From DASXZH01 sp036502005 (GTDB lineage Bacteria; Armatimonadota; Fimbriimonadia; Fimbriimonadales; Fimbriimonadaceae), in contig DASXZH010000002.1 in assembly GCA_036502005.1 (NCBI GenBank), forward strand, positions 62,001 through 126,000: 64,000 nt of DNA, given 5' to 3'. The notes beneath the pieces were generated by a model that was given only the letters and a program-made list of their open reading frames with translations, was not told where the DNA came from and searched no databases. A program made the translations under genes and the position numbers. How positions within the stretch are numbered: the stretch's first letter is position 1; every line of letters begins with the position of its first letter. Shown here in pieces: positions 17,156-26,009 of this stretch.

Positions 17156-17839
17156 ATGGAAATGAAATCTTGGCCCGCAATCGGCCAAAGAGTTAAGTCT
17201 GTTCGGGAAAGCGAGCGGTTAAGCCAAGCGGAGTTGGCGGACCGCTCCAAGGTGAATATATCAAGCGTATTCCGAGTGGAGAAAGGGAAGCCGGTGCGCA
17301 TGGGTACTGTGGCCAAAATTGCTGCAGGACTCGACGTAACTCTCAATGACCTTCTGAGAAGGCCGGACTCCCAGCCGGAGGGCGTGAATATGGTTATTTA
17401 CCGATCTGCGAGCGCGCCGTGGTTCGCACAAGAGGATCGAAGGTCAAAACTTCCAGCCGATCATTATGAACGTTACCAAGAACCTGCCGAACGTGGCCGG
17501 CTTGGACGTCTCGGCTTTGTTAGCTGGTTCATGTCCGGACCAACTAAGATCATGAAGAATGGGCCGGGCCTCGTGGCTTTGGAAATTCATGGGCACGGTT
17601 TCGGAGCGTACAACTCGCAGTTTTACGAAGACGCCGTTATTTACGCTGCGAGGGGATCCGTCATCGTTGAGGTGGGGGAGGAAAAAGTGACCTTAGAACA
17701 AGGTGACTGGGCCGGCTTCAAATCTGCTGAGCTTATGAGCATTGGGCCAGTCGATTCGCTTGCAAGAAACAACCTTCCGCCCCTGATCCTCTGGATCGGC
17801 GCCAATCGATTGAGGCGGAAAAAGAAGAGGGAAAGTTAG
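17156..17839 (+). CDS. XRE-family transcriptional regulator with cupin domain
   Basis: A 227-residue protein. An N-terminal helix-turn-helix (about residues 8-65; IGQRVKSVRESERLSQAELA, ISSVFRVEKGKPVRMGTVAKIA) is followed by a C-terminal cupin-like domain (about 120-215; VVEVGEEKVTLEQGDWAGF-like strand order). Such XRE-cupin proteins sense a small ligand, often sulfur or redox related; the ligand is unknown here. It is the only transcription factor in the 12.9-27.2 kb block and the only rightward gene in it. Palindrome B overlaps its promoter. ATG at 17156 is the first ATG after the -10. The next gene converges 13 bp downstream. Confidence 0.87.
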   Translation: MEMKSWPAIGQRVKSVRESERLSQAELADRSKVNISSVFRVEKGKPVRMGTVAKIAAGLDVTLNDLLRRPDSQPEGVNMVIYRSASAPWFAQEDRRSKLPADHYERYQEPAERGRLGRLGFVSWFMSGPTKIMKNGPGLVALEIHGHGFGAYNSQFYEDAVIYAARGSVIVEVGEEKVTLEQGDWAGFKSAELMSIGPVDSLARNNLPPLILWIGANRLRRKKKRES

Positions 17840-17852
17840 GGCCGATCCATAA

Positions 17853-19730
17853 TCAGGCCTCGCGTGGCTTTTCCATCAACTCACGAAAGGCTCCTAACCA
17901 GGGCTCGTAACCGCGCCATCGCTCGACCGACGTCTTATAAACGGCCTGGCGGGCCTGCCACTTGCTTGGCGTGTTGACAACGCGTTTGTTTTCTTCGTGC
18001 CTTAAGCAAGAACCTTCCCATTCCAGTCCACAGAATGCGATCACCCTGCGCGTAACCTCTTCCCGATTGGCAACAACCTCCTCGTAATCCACCTCAAGGA
18101 GTCGTTCCGGAGGCAAGATTTTACGCCAATGTGCCATGAGCTTGGAGTGTTGATAGTAATAGTCTAGGATTCCTTCGCGGCTACGGAATAAGGGATTCTT
18201 CCTTTTAAAGGGAGTCATGTACAACGATACACAGTTGTCCAAGGGATTTCGCCTGCAATGAATCACCCGTGCATTGGGTAAGGCCAGATGAAGGAATCCG
18301 AGATTGAAAAAATTGTCGTTGTACTTATCGATTACAAAACGTGCGGCGGGATCGAGCGAAGAAATCCGACGTACGTAATCCTCCGCTGCTGACTTAGTGG
18401 CGGCGGGATCCGATGCCAGTCCAATAAGATGGTTCGGCGTTCTGGCGTTCATATCGTCCCAAAATCGCAGTTCTCCGCCAGCCGCCACTTGGGAATGGCA
18501 CGAGAGGATTTGCTCGAGAAGTGTCGTTCCTGAACGAGGCAGACCAACAATGAAGATTGGCAATTCGGAATCGATGCCGAGGCCCGGGTGTTGTCGATAA
18601 TAGTCGGGGGTAAAGGTAGCGATCGTCTTTTCCAAATAAGCTTTGGCCGCCTCGGCACTGCCGGGAGCCCTCGCTCCTCCTTCCAAGCCAAGCCCGATTC
18701 GATTCCCCTCGTCGGCATGGGTCATTGCTTTCTCATATTCTTTCAAGTCGTCGAAAGACTTTGCGAGCGCGCTGTGCAGTTGAGCTTGATCGGTCGGCGT
18801 CAAATGATGATCCCGCAATAACATTTCCATCTGGTTCACAAGCGGCAGGTCGTCGTTTGTGATCTTCTTGCTGGTGACTAAACCCAAATATGCATCGGCC
18901 TGGTCGGGCAGGAGAGCGATCGATCTCTCAAAAGAAGCCTTACCAGCTTCAAACTCCCCCAAATCCACTTTGACAAATCCCAACATGCAGTGTGCCTGCC
19001 CAGAATTAGGATTGATGGCAAGGGCCTTTTGAACAAAGGCATACGCTTTATCGCTGAATCCTTGTTGCTGAAGGGTATCCGCCACAAGCAAGTGGGCCTT
19101 CACCGAGCTTGGATTCATCTGAAGGACTTTTCTGAAGCAGTCCATAGCCTCTTGAGGGCGGTGTAGCTGAACCAATAAGAGGCCGAGCGCTTCTTGAGCT
19201 TCGGAAGAATTGGGAGCCAATTGGATAACTTTGCGATAGCATCGAATCGCGTCCCCGTTCCTTTCCAGTTTTTTTAGAGCTGCCCCAAGGTTTACGTAAG
19301 CGGCGACGAGGGTGGGTACGAGGCCGATTGCTCTTTCGAAGCACTGCGCCGCTTTCGATAGTGCACCTGTTTCGAAGTAGCAGAGCCCCAGGGTGTTATA
19401 GGCGTTTGCATAACTTGGCCGCAGTTCAAGTGCCCGAAGGCACGGTTCTATGCCCAGTGCGGGTTGCCCTTGCTTCCTTAAGGCGTCGCCGAGCCCGTTC
19501 AACGACTCGACGTGGTCCGGATTAGCGCTCAAAATGCGCTTTAGGAACTTAAGCTCTTGCTCAAGATCCCCCTTTCCGTTAGCAATCAAGCGAAGGAGGT
19601 GCAATGCGTCCAGGCGGCTTGCATCGAGCTCTAAGATCCTATTGCAGAAGCGCTCAACGGCAGCCATGTTTCCTTCTCTAAATGCGTCGGCGGCAGCGGA
19701 AATTAGAGAGTCAATGCTATTCGCTTCCAT
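17853..19730 (-). CDS. TPR-repeat sulfotransferase
   Basis: A 625-residue cytoplasmic protein: about eight TPRs in residues 1-290 (GDALRKQGQPALGIEPCLRA, YNTLGLCYFETGALSKAAQC, YVNLGAALKKLERNGDAIRC), a linker, then a Sulfotransfer domain from about 395. The 5'-phosphosulfate loop is GLPRSGTTLLEQILSCHS and the 3'-phosphate region CRRNPLDNCVSLYM. It should transfer sulfate from PAPS to a protein, peptide or glycan chosen by the TPRs. The closest relative in the window is at 23933. It is last in a leftward series; no promoter of its own is clear. Confidence 0.9.
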   Translation of the reverse strand: MEANSIDSLISAAADAFREGNMAAVERFCNRILELDASRLDALHLLRLIANGKGDLEQELKFLKRILSANPDHVESLNGLGDALRKQGQPALGIEPCLRALELRPSYANAYNTLGLCYFETGALSKAAQCFERAIGLVPTLVAAYVNLGAALKKLERNGDAIRCYRKVIQLAPNSSEAQEALGLLLVQLHRPQEAMDCFRKVLQMNPSSVKAHLLVADTLQQQGFSDKAYAFVQKALAINPNSGQAHCMLGFVKVDLGEFEAGKASFERSIALLPDQADAYLGLVTSKKITNDDLPLVNQMEMLLRDHHLTPTDQAQLHSALAKSFDDLKEYEKAMTHADEGNRIGLGLEGGARAPGSAEAAKAYLEKTIATFTPDYYRQHPGLGIDSELPIFIVGLPRSGTTLLEQILSCHSQVAAGGELRFWDDMNARTPNHLIGLASDPAATKSAAEDYVRRISSLDPAARFVIDKYNDNFFNLGFLHLALPNARVIHCRRNPLDNCVSLYMTPFKRKNPLFRSREGILDYYYQHSKLMAHWRKILPPERLLEVDYEEVVANREEVTRRVIAFCGLEWEGSCLRHEENKRVVNTPSKWQARQAVYKTSVERWRGYEPWLGAFRELMEKPREA

Positions 19731-19804
19731 ATTGCATGATCGTGGTTTGGTTCATTGTTGACAAGTTCACTATCTCTATTCGGGGAAGCCGATCTCTATA
19801 AAAC

Positions 19805-21660
19805 TCAACGGCCCGAAAGAGCTCGGAACTCCGGTATCCAGGGTTCAAAATTCCGCCAACGTCCCACAGAAGTGTTGTACACGGGCTGGCGGACCTGCCA
19901 ACTGCTGGGGGTGGTAGCGGCAGCCTCATTTCTTTCCGGAGTTAAGCAGAGATCATTCCATTCTAACCCACAGAATTGGACCACCTTACGGGTGACGTGC
20001 TCTTGGTCTCGCACCAAATCCTCATAAACAACGTCGATAAATCGATCGGGCGGCAAAGCTTCACGCCAATGCTCCATGAGTTTCAGATGTTGCTCAAACG
20101 CAAAGGCGATGTTTTCTTTGTTGTGGGCGTATCCGATTCGAGCGGCGTTTGGCGTTGCATAGATTGAAAAACAAGTGTCGGCGGGGTTTCTAACCATGTG
20201 GATAATTCTTGCATTGGGGAAAGCAAGATGGATCAGCCCTAAAACGTCCGAGTTTGCCGGCATTTTATCCGTGACATGAGCAACTCCGGGCGCAATATCT
20301 TGAAGGAGCGCCAGATATTCCCTTGCCAGTATGAGCAACCGTTCATCATTCAGCTCACGCGTTTCACGGTCAAATGCGTGCACTGCGTTGTCTATCCAAA
20401 AGCGCTGCTCTCCAGCCGCCCCAACGAGTGGGTGCCTTGAGAGAATCTGTTCCATCAGTGTAGTGCCAGACCTCATCATCCCGACGATAAATATGGGTAG
20501 CGCGGTATCCAATCCTATGCCCCAAGCTTTTCAAACAGCTCTTTCGTAAATGTTGTTCGCATCATTTCCGACTGCATGAGGTGTGCTTTTTTAAAAGAAA
20601 GCGGCGTCCTGGAACTTGACTGCGAGTAGGCGATGCGGTTAGCCTCATCGAAGTGATACATCGCTTTCTCGTACTCTCCTCCATTTTCAAAAACTCGCCC
20701 TAATCCGTAATGAAGCGCTTTAATTTCGTCCCGATGCAAGCCTTGATCTAGCGCAAGGCTTTCCATTTTTGCGATTATCTCGGAGTCATAAATGGAGATA
20801 TGCCTTCCAAAGGCGAGGTGGTAATAAGCGCTTCCCTGGATCGGATTAACGTCTAATGCTTTATGATAATTCCTAGCCGCTTCGTCTTTTAACCCCTGAC
20901 TTTCTTGGGCCGTGGCCAGCATCATATAGCCGTTTTCGTTTGTGGGCTCCAGTTCTATGGCCTTTAAGCAATGCTCCTGTGCGGCTTCACCATGCCCCAT
21001 ACCGATATGCACTATGGCCAAAAGCCTTCGTGCGCCAACCGAGTTCTCATCGCCACGAACTGCCTTCTCAGCACACTCCAAAGCTAAGTCAACTTGGCCT
21101 TCCATGAGCAGGGCCTGCCCAAGCGCCACATATGCTTCAGGTGAGTCCGCTACGAAAGCGACCGCTCTTCTGAAGGAATTCTTTGCTTCCGTGATGTATC
21201 CATATCGGTGAAGGGCTGTGCCAAGGTTAACCGCGACTTCGGTAGAGTTGGGCATCACTTCCGCCGCATGTTTGAACGCATCTATGGCGGCTGGCAGTCT
21301 GCCCAGAGCCAAACGGCATAGCCCCACATTGTTAAGTCCCAAACCATCCTCAGGGCGTAACTTTACGGCGACAATGGCGGACGCCAAGGCGTTGTCTTTC
21401 GCGCCAATCCTTGCGTAAGAAATTGAAAGCCATATCCAGGCTTCGTATAAATCTGGCGCCTCGCGAACGGCATTTTCCAGTTGCGGAATAGCTTCCACAA
21501 ATCGTCCCGCTTGGGCGTTGACGATAGCGCGAAGGCCACTGGCGCGGATGTTGGAAGGGTCTTTCGATAACACCTTGTCGCTGAGGAAGGCCGCTTCGCT
21601 GAGCCTTCCTTGCAAACTGGCTTGGTATCCCTTCTCCAAGAGATCATCAAGTTTGAGCAC
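19805..21660 (-). pseudogene. TPR-repeat sulfotransferase split by a frameshift
   Basis: The upstream part (21660..20515, GTG start) encodes 381 residues of TPRs ending FEKLGA and a stop. The downstream part (20512..19805) encodes a sulfotransferase domain opening LDTALPIFIVGMMRSGTTLM. In the intact paralogues these are one chain (GLGIDSELPIFIVG). Switching by -1 at the GGGG run (20523..20520) yields LGGIGLDTALPIFIVG, restoring the join. So this is one gene with a one-base deletion in a G-run, a sequencing or assembly error, or programmed -1 slippage. All sulfotransferase motifs are intact (MVRNPADTCFSIY), so it may still work as two polypeptides, the second from TTG at 20512. Confidence 0.8.
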
Positions 21661-21701
21661 TATTTATTCAGGATGTACGGACATATTGGGCCGCTATGCG
21701 G

Positions 21702-23069
21702 TTAGCTCCGCATAACTTTCCGTATTTTGGCCATCTCCACATCGTCTATTGCCTTTTTGGCCCCTGTCATCTTGGCCACGAAGTCTGTTTTGGCCTGTCC
21801 CTCAAGTGGCGCACTTTCCTGCGCGACTGCCTTTTGAAACTGCCAATTAAGGGCTCCTCTTACCGCAAAGAGGGGGCGGAAATCGGTGTCCACGGTGGCT
21901 TCGCAATCGATTTCATAGCGATCTGGCAACTGATTGTGAAAGATCTGTTGAAGGGCTAGATACATGGTGGGTTTATCCGGCTGTCCCTGGCAACTGGCTA
22001 GCGTGGCCTGGATCGCCTGTAACGAATCGGGATCCACTTGGAAATACTGGCCGTTATCAAAAGGGCTCAAATGCGAAGATTCAGCGACAACTTTCCTGAA
22101 ACATTCGAGCGCTTTAGCAGGTTGATCGTTGTCGGTATAAATGACAGCTTTTACTACCTGGGCCTGTTGGAGGGTTTCGCCCTTAAGGTTGTACTTAGAG
22201 ATGAGACGATCCACATCCGACGCCGTAATGTTTGGGTTGATGCTGTTGGGGTCATTGCGTTCGCCGCCTCCCTTCGCGAAAGCCTCGTCTCGCTCGCGGC
22301 CCTTTAAGCCCTTAAGCGAATCGAGAAAGGCTCTATAGTGTTTTAACGCTTCGGGATACTTAAGCCTAAGTATAAAGGCATCATAAGCTTTACGGCCATT
22401 AAGGTAGGCCAAAAAGCCGGTTCGGTCGGCAGGATCTAGCCTTTGAAGCTGAGCGATCATGTCTGCATGATACGTCCAGAGGAAGTCCGACCGGATTTGC
22501 GACAGCGCCCCGACCATCGCAGTTGCCTTTGCAAAACCTCTGAGCCCAGCCGCCTTTCGAAGGCCCCCACGGAAACGAACTCCTCTGTTGATGAACGGTT
22601 TTAAGTAATCCCAATAGGCATCAGGTTCCAAAATATTGGGCTGAAAGGTTGCCCACGCGTAGGCGTCTCCTTCGGGGGTGCAAAGGAAAACCGAAGGAAA
22701 TGCACCGACCGCGTACTTCTTTTGGAGCGCGATGTAGCGCGCCATCTTGTCCTTTGGCATGGCATCCGGGGTCAACGTATCGATATCCACTAAAACGAAA
22801 CTAGGGGATGCCTTGTCGAAAAACTCCGGTTTCGTGAAGATCCTCTTCTTAAGGAGGATGCAACCCTCGCACCAGTTGCTTCCTCCAAAGTCGATCAGAA
22901 TGTCTTTGCCGCTCTTCTTGGCTTGGGCGAGGGCGGGGGGCAGTTCCTCATACCAACCTGGGGCAGTCGGAATGCCCGGCCGGGGTGGTGGGGTGGACTG
23001 CTTAAACCCGGATGCAAGAAGGGCCGGCGATATGGCGGCGAATGCGAAAGCTAACAGCGGTTTGTACAT
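21702..23069 (-). CDS. Exported thioredoxin-domain protein, WCEGC
   Basis: A 455-residue protein with a signal peptide (to about residue 20), thioredoxin domain LIDFGGSNWCEGCILLKKR (about 60-78) and AFPSVFLCTPEGDAYAWAT, then a 270-residue helical part. Paralogous to 14495-15820 along its whole length, but the active site is CEGC in place of CAPC; loss of the proline before the second cysteine should shift the redox potential (inference). It lies between the lipoprotein genes and the split sulfotransferase on the same strand. No Shine-Dalgarno is evident. Confidence 0.85.
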   Translation of the reverse strand: MYKPLLAFAFAAISPALLASGFKQSTPPPRPGIPTAPGWYEELPPALAQAKKSGKDILIDFGGSNWCEGCILLKKRIFTKPEFFDKASPSFVLVDIDTLTPDAMPKDKMARYIALQKKYAVGAFPSVFLCTPEGDAYAWATFQPNILEPDAYWDYLKPFINRGVRFRGGLRKAAGLRGFAKATAMVGALSQIRSDFLWTYHADMIAQLQRLDPADRTGFLAYLNGRKAYDAFILRLKYPEALKHYRAFLDSLKGLKGRERDEAFAKGGGERNDPNSINPNITASDVDRLISKYNLKGETLQQAQVVKAVIYTDNDQPAKALECFRKVVAESSHLSPFDNGQYFQVDPDSLQAIQATLASCQGQPDKPTMYLALQQIFHNQLPDRYEIDCEATVDTDFRPLFAVRGALNWQFQKAVAQESAPLEGQAKTDFVAKMTGAKKAIDDVEMAKIRKVMRS

Positions 23070-23104
23070 GTTGAATTTAATTCGAACCTAGATTGCCTTT
23101 CGGA

Positions 23105-23413
23105 TCATTGGCCGGTTGGGTTCGACGCGCTGGCGGGGGCAGCACTGGGACCTCCCCCGTTCATCATTCCCTGTGTGTCGTGATGCGCCTTTAAGTAGGC
23201 TATGCGATCTGGCACGCTCATAGCATTCAGCTGTGATTTCAGTTGCGCCCCTGGGGTACGCGCAGGGGCTGCCCCGGCCGTTCCTTTGCCTGGAGCTGCG
23301 GCAGTTTGCGCCGTCGATGAATCCCCACAACCAATAGCGGCTGCTAGCAAGCAGACCGTGATGCCGGCCTGAACGACAAGCAAGCTTACTTTTCTATTAT
23401 TTTGAAATTTCAT
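23105..23413 (-). CDS. Small lipoprotein, SVPDRIAY-HH family (copy 2)
   Basis: A 102-residue protein: signal peptide with lipobox AAAIGC, then an Ala/Gly/Pro-rich linker. The conserved block QLNAMSVPDRIAYLKAHH (about 61-78) is shared almost exactly with the gene at 23541, and the tail is low complexity. AAGGAT precedes the ATG. I recognise no known family. The start of the 21702 thioredoxin gene lies 35 bp downstream on the same strand. Confidence 0.75.
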   Translation of the reverse strand: MKFQNNRKVSLLVVQAGITVCLLAAAIGCGDSSTAQTAAAPGKGTAGAAPARTPGAQLKSQLNAMSVPDRIAYLKAHHDTQGMMNGGGPSAAPASASNPTGQ

Positions 23414-23540
23414 AGTTATCCTTTTCTAAACTTTGAATCCCGCAGAGTTGACTGCTACCCTAAACGTTGCCAACGTGGACTTTACCTCGCAAATATTCCT
23501 TTTGCCGACGCGGCAAAAACGAACATTTTTCTAGCGGGCT

Positions 23541-23840
23541 TTATGGATTAGCCTGCTTCTCAGACGCCGAGGGCACGATCGGGGCTTGGGCTGCCGCTTT
23601 CTTACCCTTGCGAGGCTGAGACTCTGAATCTGGTGTTGGACTTGCGCCCGCCATCGTCGCCATCACTTCATGGTGCTTCTTTATATAGGCAATTCTGTCG
23701 GGAACGCTCATGGCGTTCAGCTTCTCTCGCATCTGCCCACCGGCAGTTACTGGGTGGGCGGGAAGAGTATAAGAAGGGCCTTGGCTACAACCAGACAAAA
23801 CAGGAATCACGAATAACGCCAAACAAATATACCGAACCAT
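23541..23840 (-). CDS. Small lipoprotein, SVPDRIAY-HH family (copy 1)
   Basis: A 99-residue protein with lipobox VLSGC (Cys18), a short linker, the block KLNAMSVPDRIAYIKKHHE (about 40-58), and a Lys/Pro/Ala tail. The 12-residue core LNAMSVPDRIAY is identical to copy 2, while flanks have diverged, which points to selection on the block. AGGTGA lies before the ATG. The two histidines after the block could bind metal or haem (speculation). Confidence 0.75.
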   Translation of the reverse strand: MVRYICLALFVIPVLSGCSQGPSYTLPAHPVTAGGQMREKLNAMSVPDRIAYIKKHHEVMATMAGASPTPDSESQPRKGKKAAAQAPIVPSASEKQANP

Positions 23841-23932
23841 TAGTATTTCACCTTTTTATTTAACTGCGAAGATTGCCTCCGCGAAACCACGATGTCAACA
23901 CACAATTTAAAACCTGCTCCCAAAAACCCGAA

Positions 23933-25828
23933 TCACTCGTCGTCCCTGTCAATCAATTTAGAAAATGCCCCCAGCCAAGGCTCATACCGCCTCCATCGCT
24001 CAACCGACGTTGAATAAATGGGCTGGCGCGCTTGCCACTTGCTGGCGGTGTGGACGACACGCCTATTTTCCTCGTGTTTTAGACAGGAATCTTCCCAGCC
24101 CAATCCACAGAAGGCGATCACCTTTCGTGTCGCTTCTTCGTGATTGGCAACGGTCTCCTCGTAGTTCATATCCAACATTCGCTCCGGTGGGAAGGCGCTG
24201 CGCCAATGGTCCATGAGCCTAACATATTGCTCGTAGTATTCCAAGATATCCTCGCGCCTGCGAAACAACTCGGTTTTATTCCTAAAAGGCGTCATGTACA
24301 TGGAAATACAGTTATCAATCGGGTTGCGCCTGCAGTTTATGATCCGCGCATTAGGGAATGCCAAATGGAGGAATCCGAGGTGGAAGAAGTTATCGTTATA
24401 CTTGTCGGTCACAAATCTGGCCCCTTTGCCGATGAGGGCCAAACGGCGAATATAATCCTCTGCGGCTGCTCTTGCCGCATTTCTATTAGAGGCCAATCCG
24501 ATAAGCCTTCCTGGCACTCTCTCCGCCACATCGCCCCAATAGCGAAGCTCCCCTCCCGCCGCTACCTGCGAATGGCTGGAGAGGATTTGTTCCATAAGGG
24601 TTGTGCCAGATCTGGGCAGACCTACGATAAAAATGGGCGAATCCGATTCCAGTCCCACCCCGGCGTTTTGCCGGTAGTACTCAGGGGTGAAGGTCCTAAT
24701 CGTCTTGTCGGTGTGCGCGAGAGCTGCCGCCTCGCTGCCCGGCAGCCGACCCGCGCCCTCAAGGCCTAAGGCGATCCGATTCCCTTCATCCACATGGCGC
24801 ATCGCTAGTTCATACTGCCCCAAGTCGTCGTAGGCCTTTCCAAGGGCGGAATGCAATTGCGCTTGTTCAGGAATGGTTAGCTCTGGGTCAAGCAACACTT
24901 CGGCCATGCGCTGGACCAACGGTTGGTCTGATTCTTTGACTTTTTTGCCAAGTACCAATCCCAGATAAGCTTCGGCCTGTACGGGAACCAGCGAAATTGA
25001 TTTCTCGAAGTCCGACATGGCCGATTCAAACTGCCCTCGGTCCAAGTTAGTGAAACCTAGCCTGCCGTATGCCACCGCCGAATCGGGATTGATGGCTAGC
25101 GCGCGATGGATCAATTGGGTAGCCTCATCGTTTTCGCCCTCCTGCCACAGGGCTTCGGCAAGGACAAGGTGGGCTCTTGCGGAGTTTGGATTAGCTCGGA
25201 TCGTTCGTCTAAGAAACGGAATGGATTCTGCCGGCTTCTGCTGTTGCAGGAGCAATGTTCCCAATGCTTCTTGGGCTTCCGAAGAATGGGGCGCCAATCG
25301 AACGGCCTGATCATAAGCCTTCATCGCAAGCGCGTTCTTGTTCAGCTTCTTAAGAGCGGCCCCAAGATTGAGGTAGGCCGCCGCAAGTCCAGGCTGATAC
25401 GAGATCGCACGTTCAAAGGAGCTGGCTGACTCCTCAAACTGACCGGTTTCAAAATAACATAACCCTAATGTGTTATGGGCGTTCGCGTAATTTGGCCGGA
25501 TTTGGATCGCTCTCAGGCAAGGTTCTATCCCGGATTTCGGCTGCCCCTGCTTGCGAACCGCATCTGCGAAGGCATTGAGAGATTCCACATGATCCGGGGC
25601 CACATTTAAGATGCGCTTTAGGACATCTAACTCGTTGTCAACGTCGCCCTTTCCGTTGAGGATGATCCGGAGCAAATGCAGAGCCTGCACGTGGTATGGG
25701 TCGATAGCCAGAGCTCTATTGCACAGGCGTTCCACCTCGCCCATATGGCCGGCCCTAAAAGCATTCTCAGCCGCGCTCACGAGATACCCGGCGGAGTTCG
25801 CCGTCGCGCTGGAGATGTTGTCCATCAT
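23933..25828 (-). CDS. TPR-repeat sulfotransferase
   Basis: A 631-residue protein, co-linear with the 17853-19730 product: about eight TPRs (DAVRKQGQPKSGIEPCLRAI, HNTLGLCYFETGQFEESASS) and a C-terminal sulfotransferase domain with GLPRSGTTLMEQILSSHS and NCRRNPIDNCISMYM. I place the start at the ATG-ATG pair (25828/25825), because the paralogue begins at the matching residue; the frame is open for 39 more codons upstream but without conservation. Predicted cytoplasmic PAPS-dependent transferase with TPR-selected targets. Confidence 0.9.
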   Translation of the reverse strand: MMDNISSATANSAGYLVSAAENAFRAGHMGEVERLCNRALAIDPYHVQALHLLRIILNGKGDVDNELDVLKRILNVAPDHVESLNAFADAVRKQGQPKSGIEPCLRAIQIRPNYANAHNTLGLCYFETGQFEESASSFERAISYQPGLAAAYLNLGAALKKLNKNALAMKAYDQAVRLAPHSSEAQEALGTLLLQQQKPAESIPFLRRTIRANPNSARAHLVLAEALWQEGENDEATQLIHRALAINPDSAVAYGRLGFTNLDRGQFESAMSDFEKSISLVPVQAEAYLGLVLGKKVKESDQPLVQRMAEVLLDPELTIPEQAQLHSALGKAYDDLGQYELAMRHVDEGNRIALGLEGAGRLPGSEAAALAHTDKTIRTFTPEYYRQNAGVGLESDSPIFIVGLPRSGTTLMEQILSSHSQVAAGGELRYWGDVAERVPGRLIGLASNRNAARAAAEDYIRRLALIGKGARFVTDKYNDNFFHLGFLHLAFPNARIINCRRNPIDNCISMYMTPFRNKTELFRRREDILEYYEQYVRLMDHWRSAFPPERMLDMNYEETVANHEEATRKVIAFCGLGWEDSCLKHEENRRVVHTASKWQARQPIYSTSVERWRRYEPWLGAFSKLIDRDDE

Positions 25829-25964
25829 CAGTTGTCTACGGGGCTGCCAAACGCGTTGGCAGCGCTTCAAAGATACTTCGCCTCTTTCGTTTGCAGATAA
25901 TTTCCCAGGCGTGATAATTGCAGCGCCCCCGGATGCTATTGACACTATTTCTTCTGTTAATACA

Positions 25965-26002
25965 CAAAGAAGCCCCGGGAAATTCGCGAAAACTCCCGGG
26001 GC
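25965..26002 (-). terminator. Rho-independent terminator of pseudopilin gene
   Basis: GCCCCGGGA (25972-25980) pairs with TCCCGGGGC (25994-26002). On the minus strand it is followed by CTTCTTTGTG. It lies eight bases beyond the pseudopilin stop and separates it from the sulfotransferase gene downstream. The remaining 25829-25964 stretch shows nothing else. Confidence 0.75.
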
Positions 26003-26009
26003 AGCAGGT

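Noticed and set aside
21684..21692. Half-site ATTGGGC before the split sulfotransferase gene
   Set aside because: No partner arm at the 12-nt spacing.
22634..22665. ATTGGGC and GCCCA matches inside the 21702 thioredoxin gene as a fourth operator
   Set aside because: Arms are incomplete, spacing differs and it lies in the middle of coding sequence.
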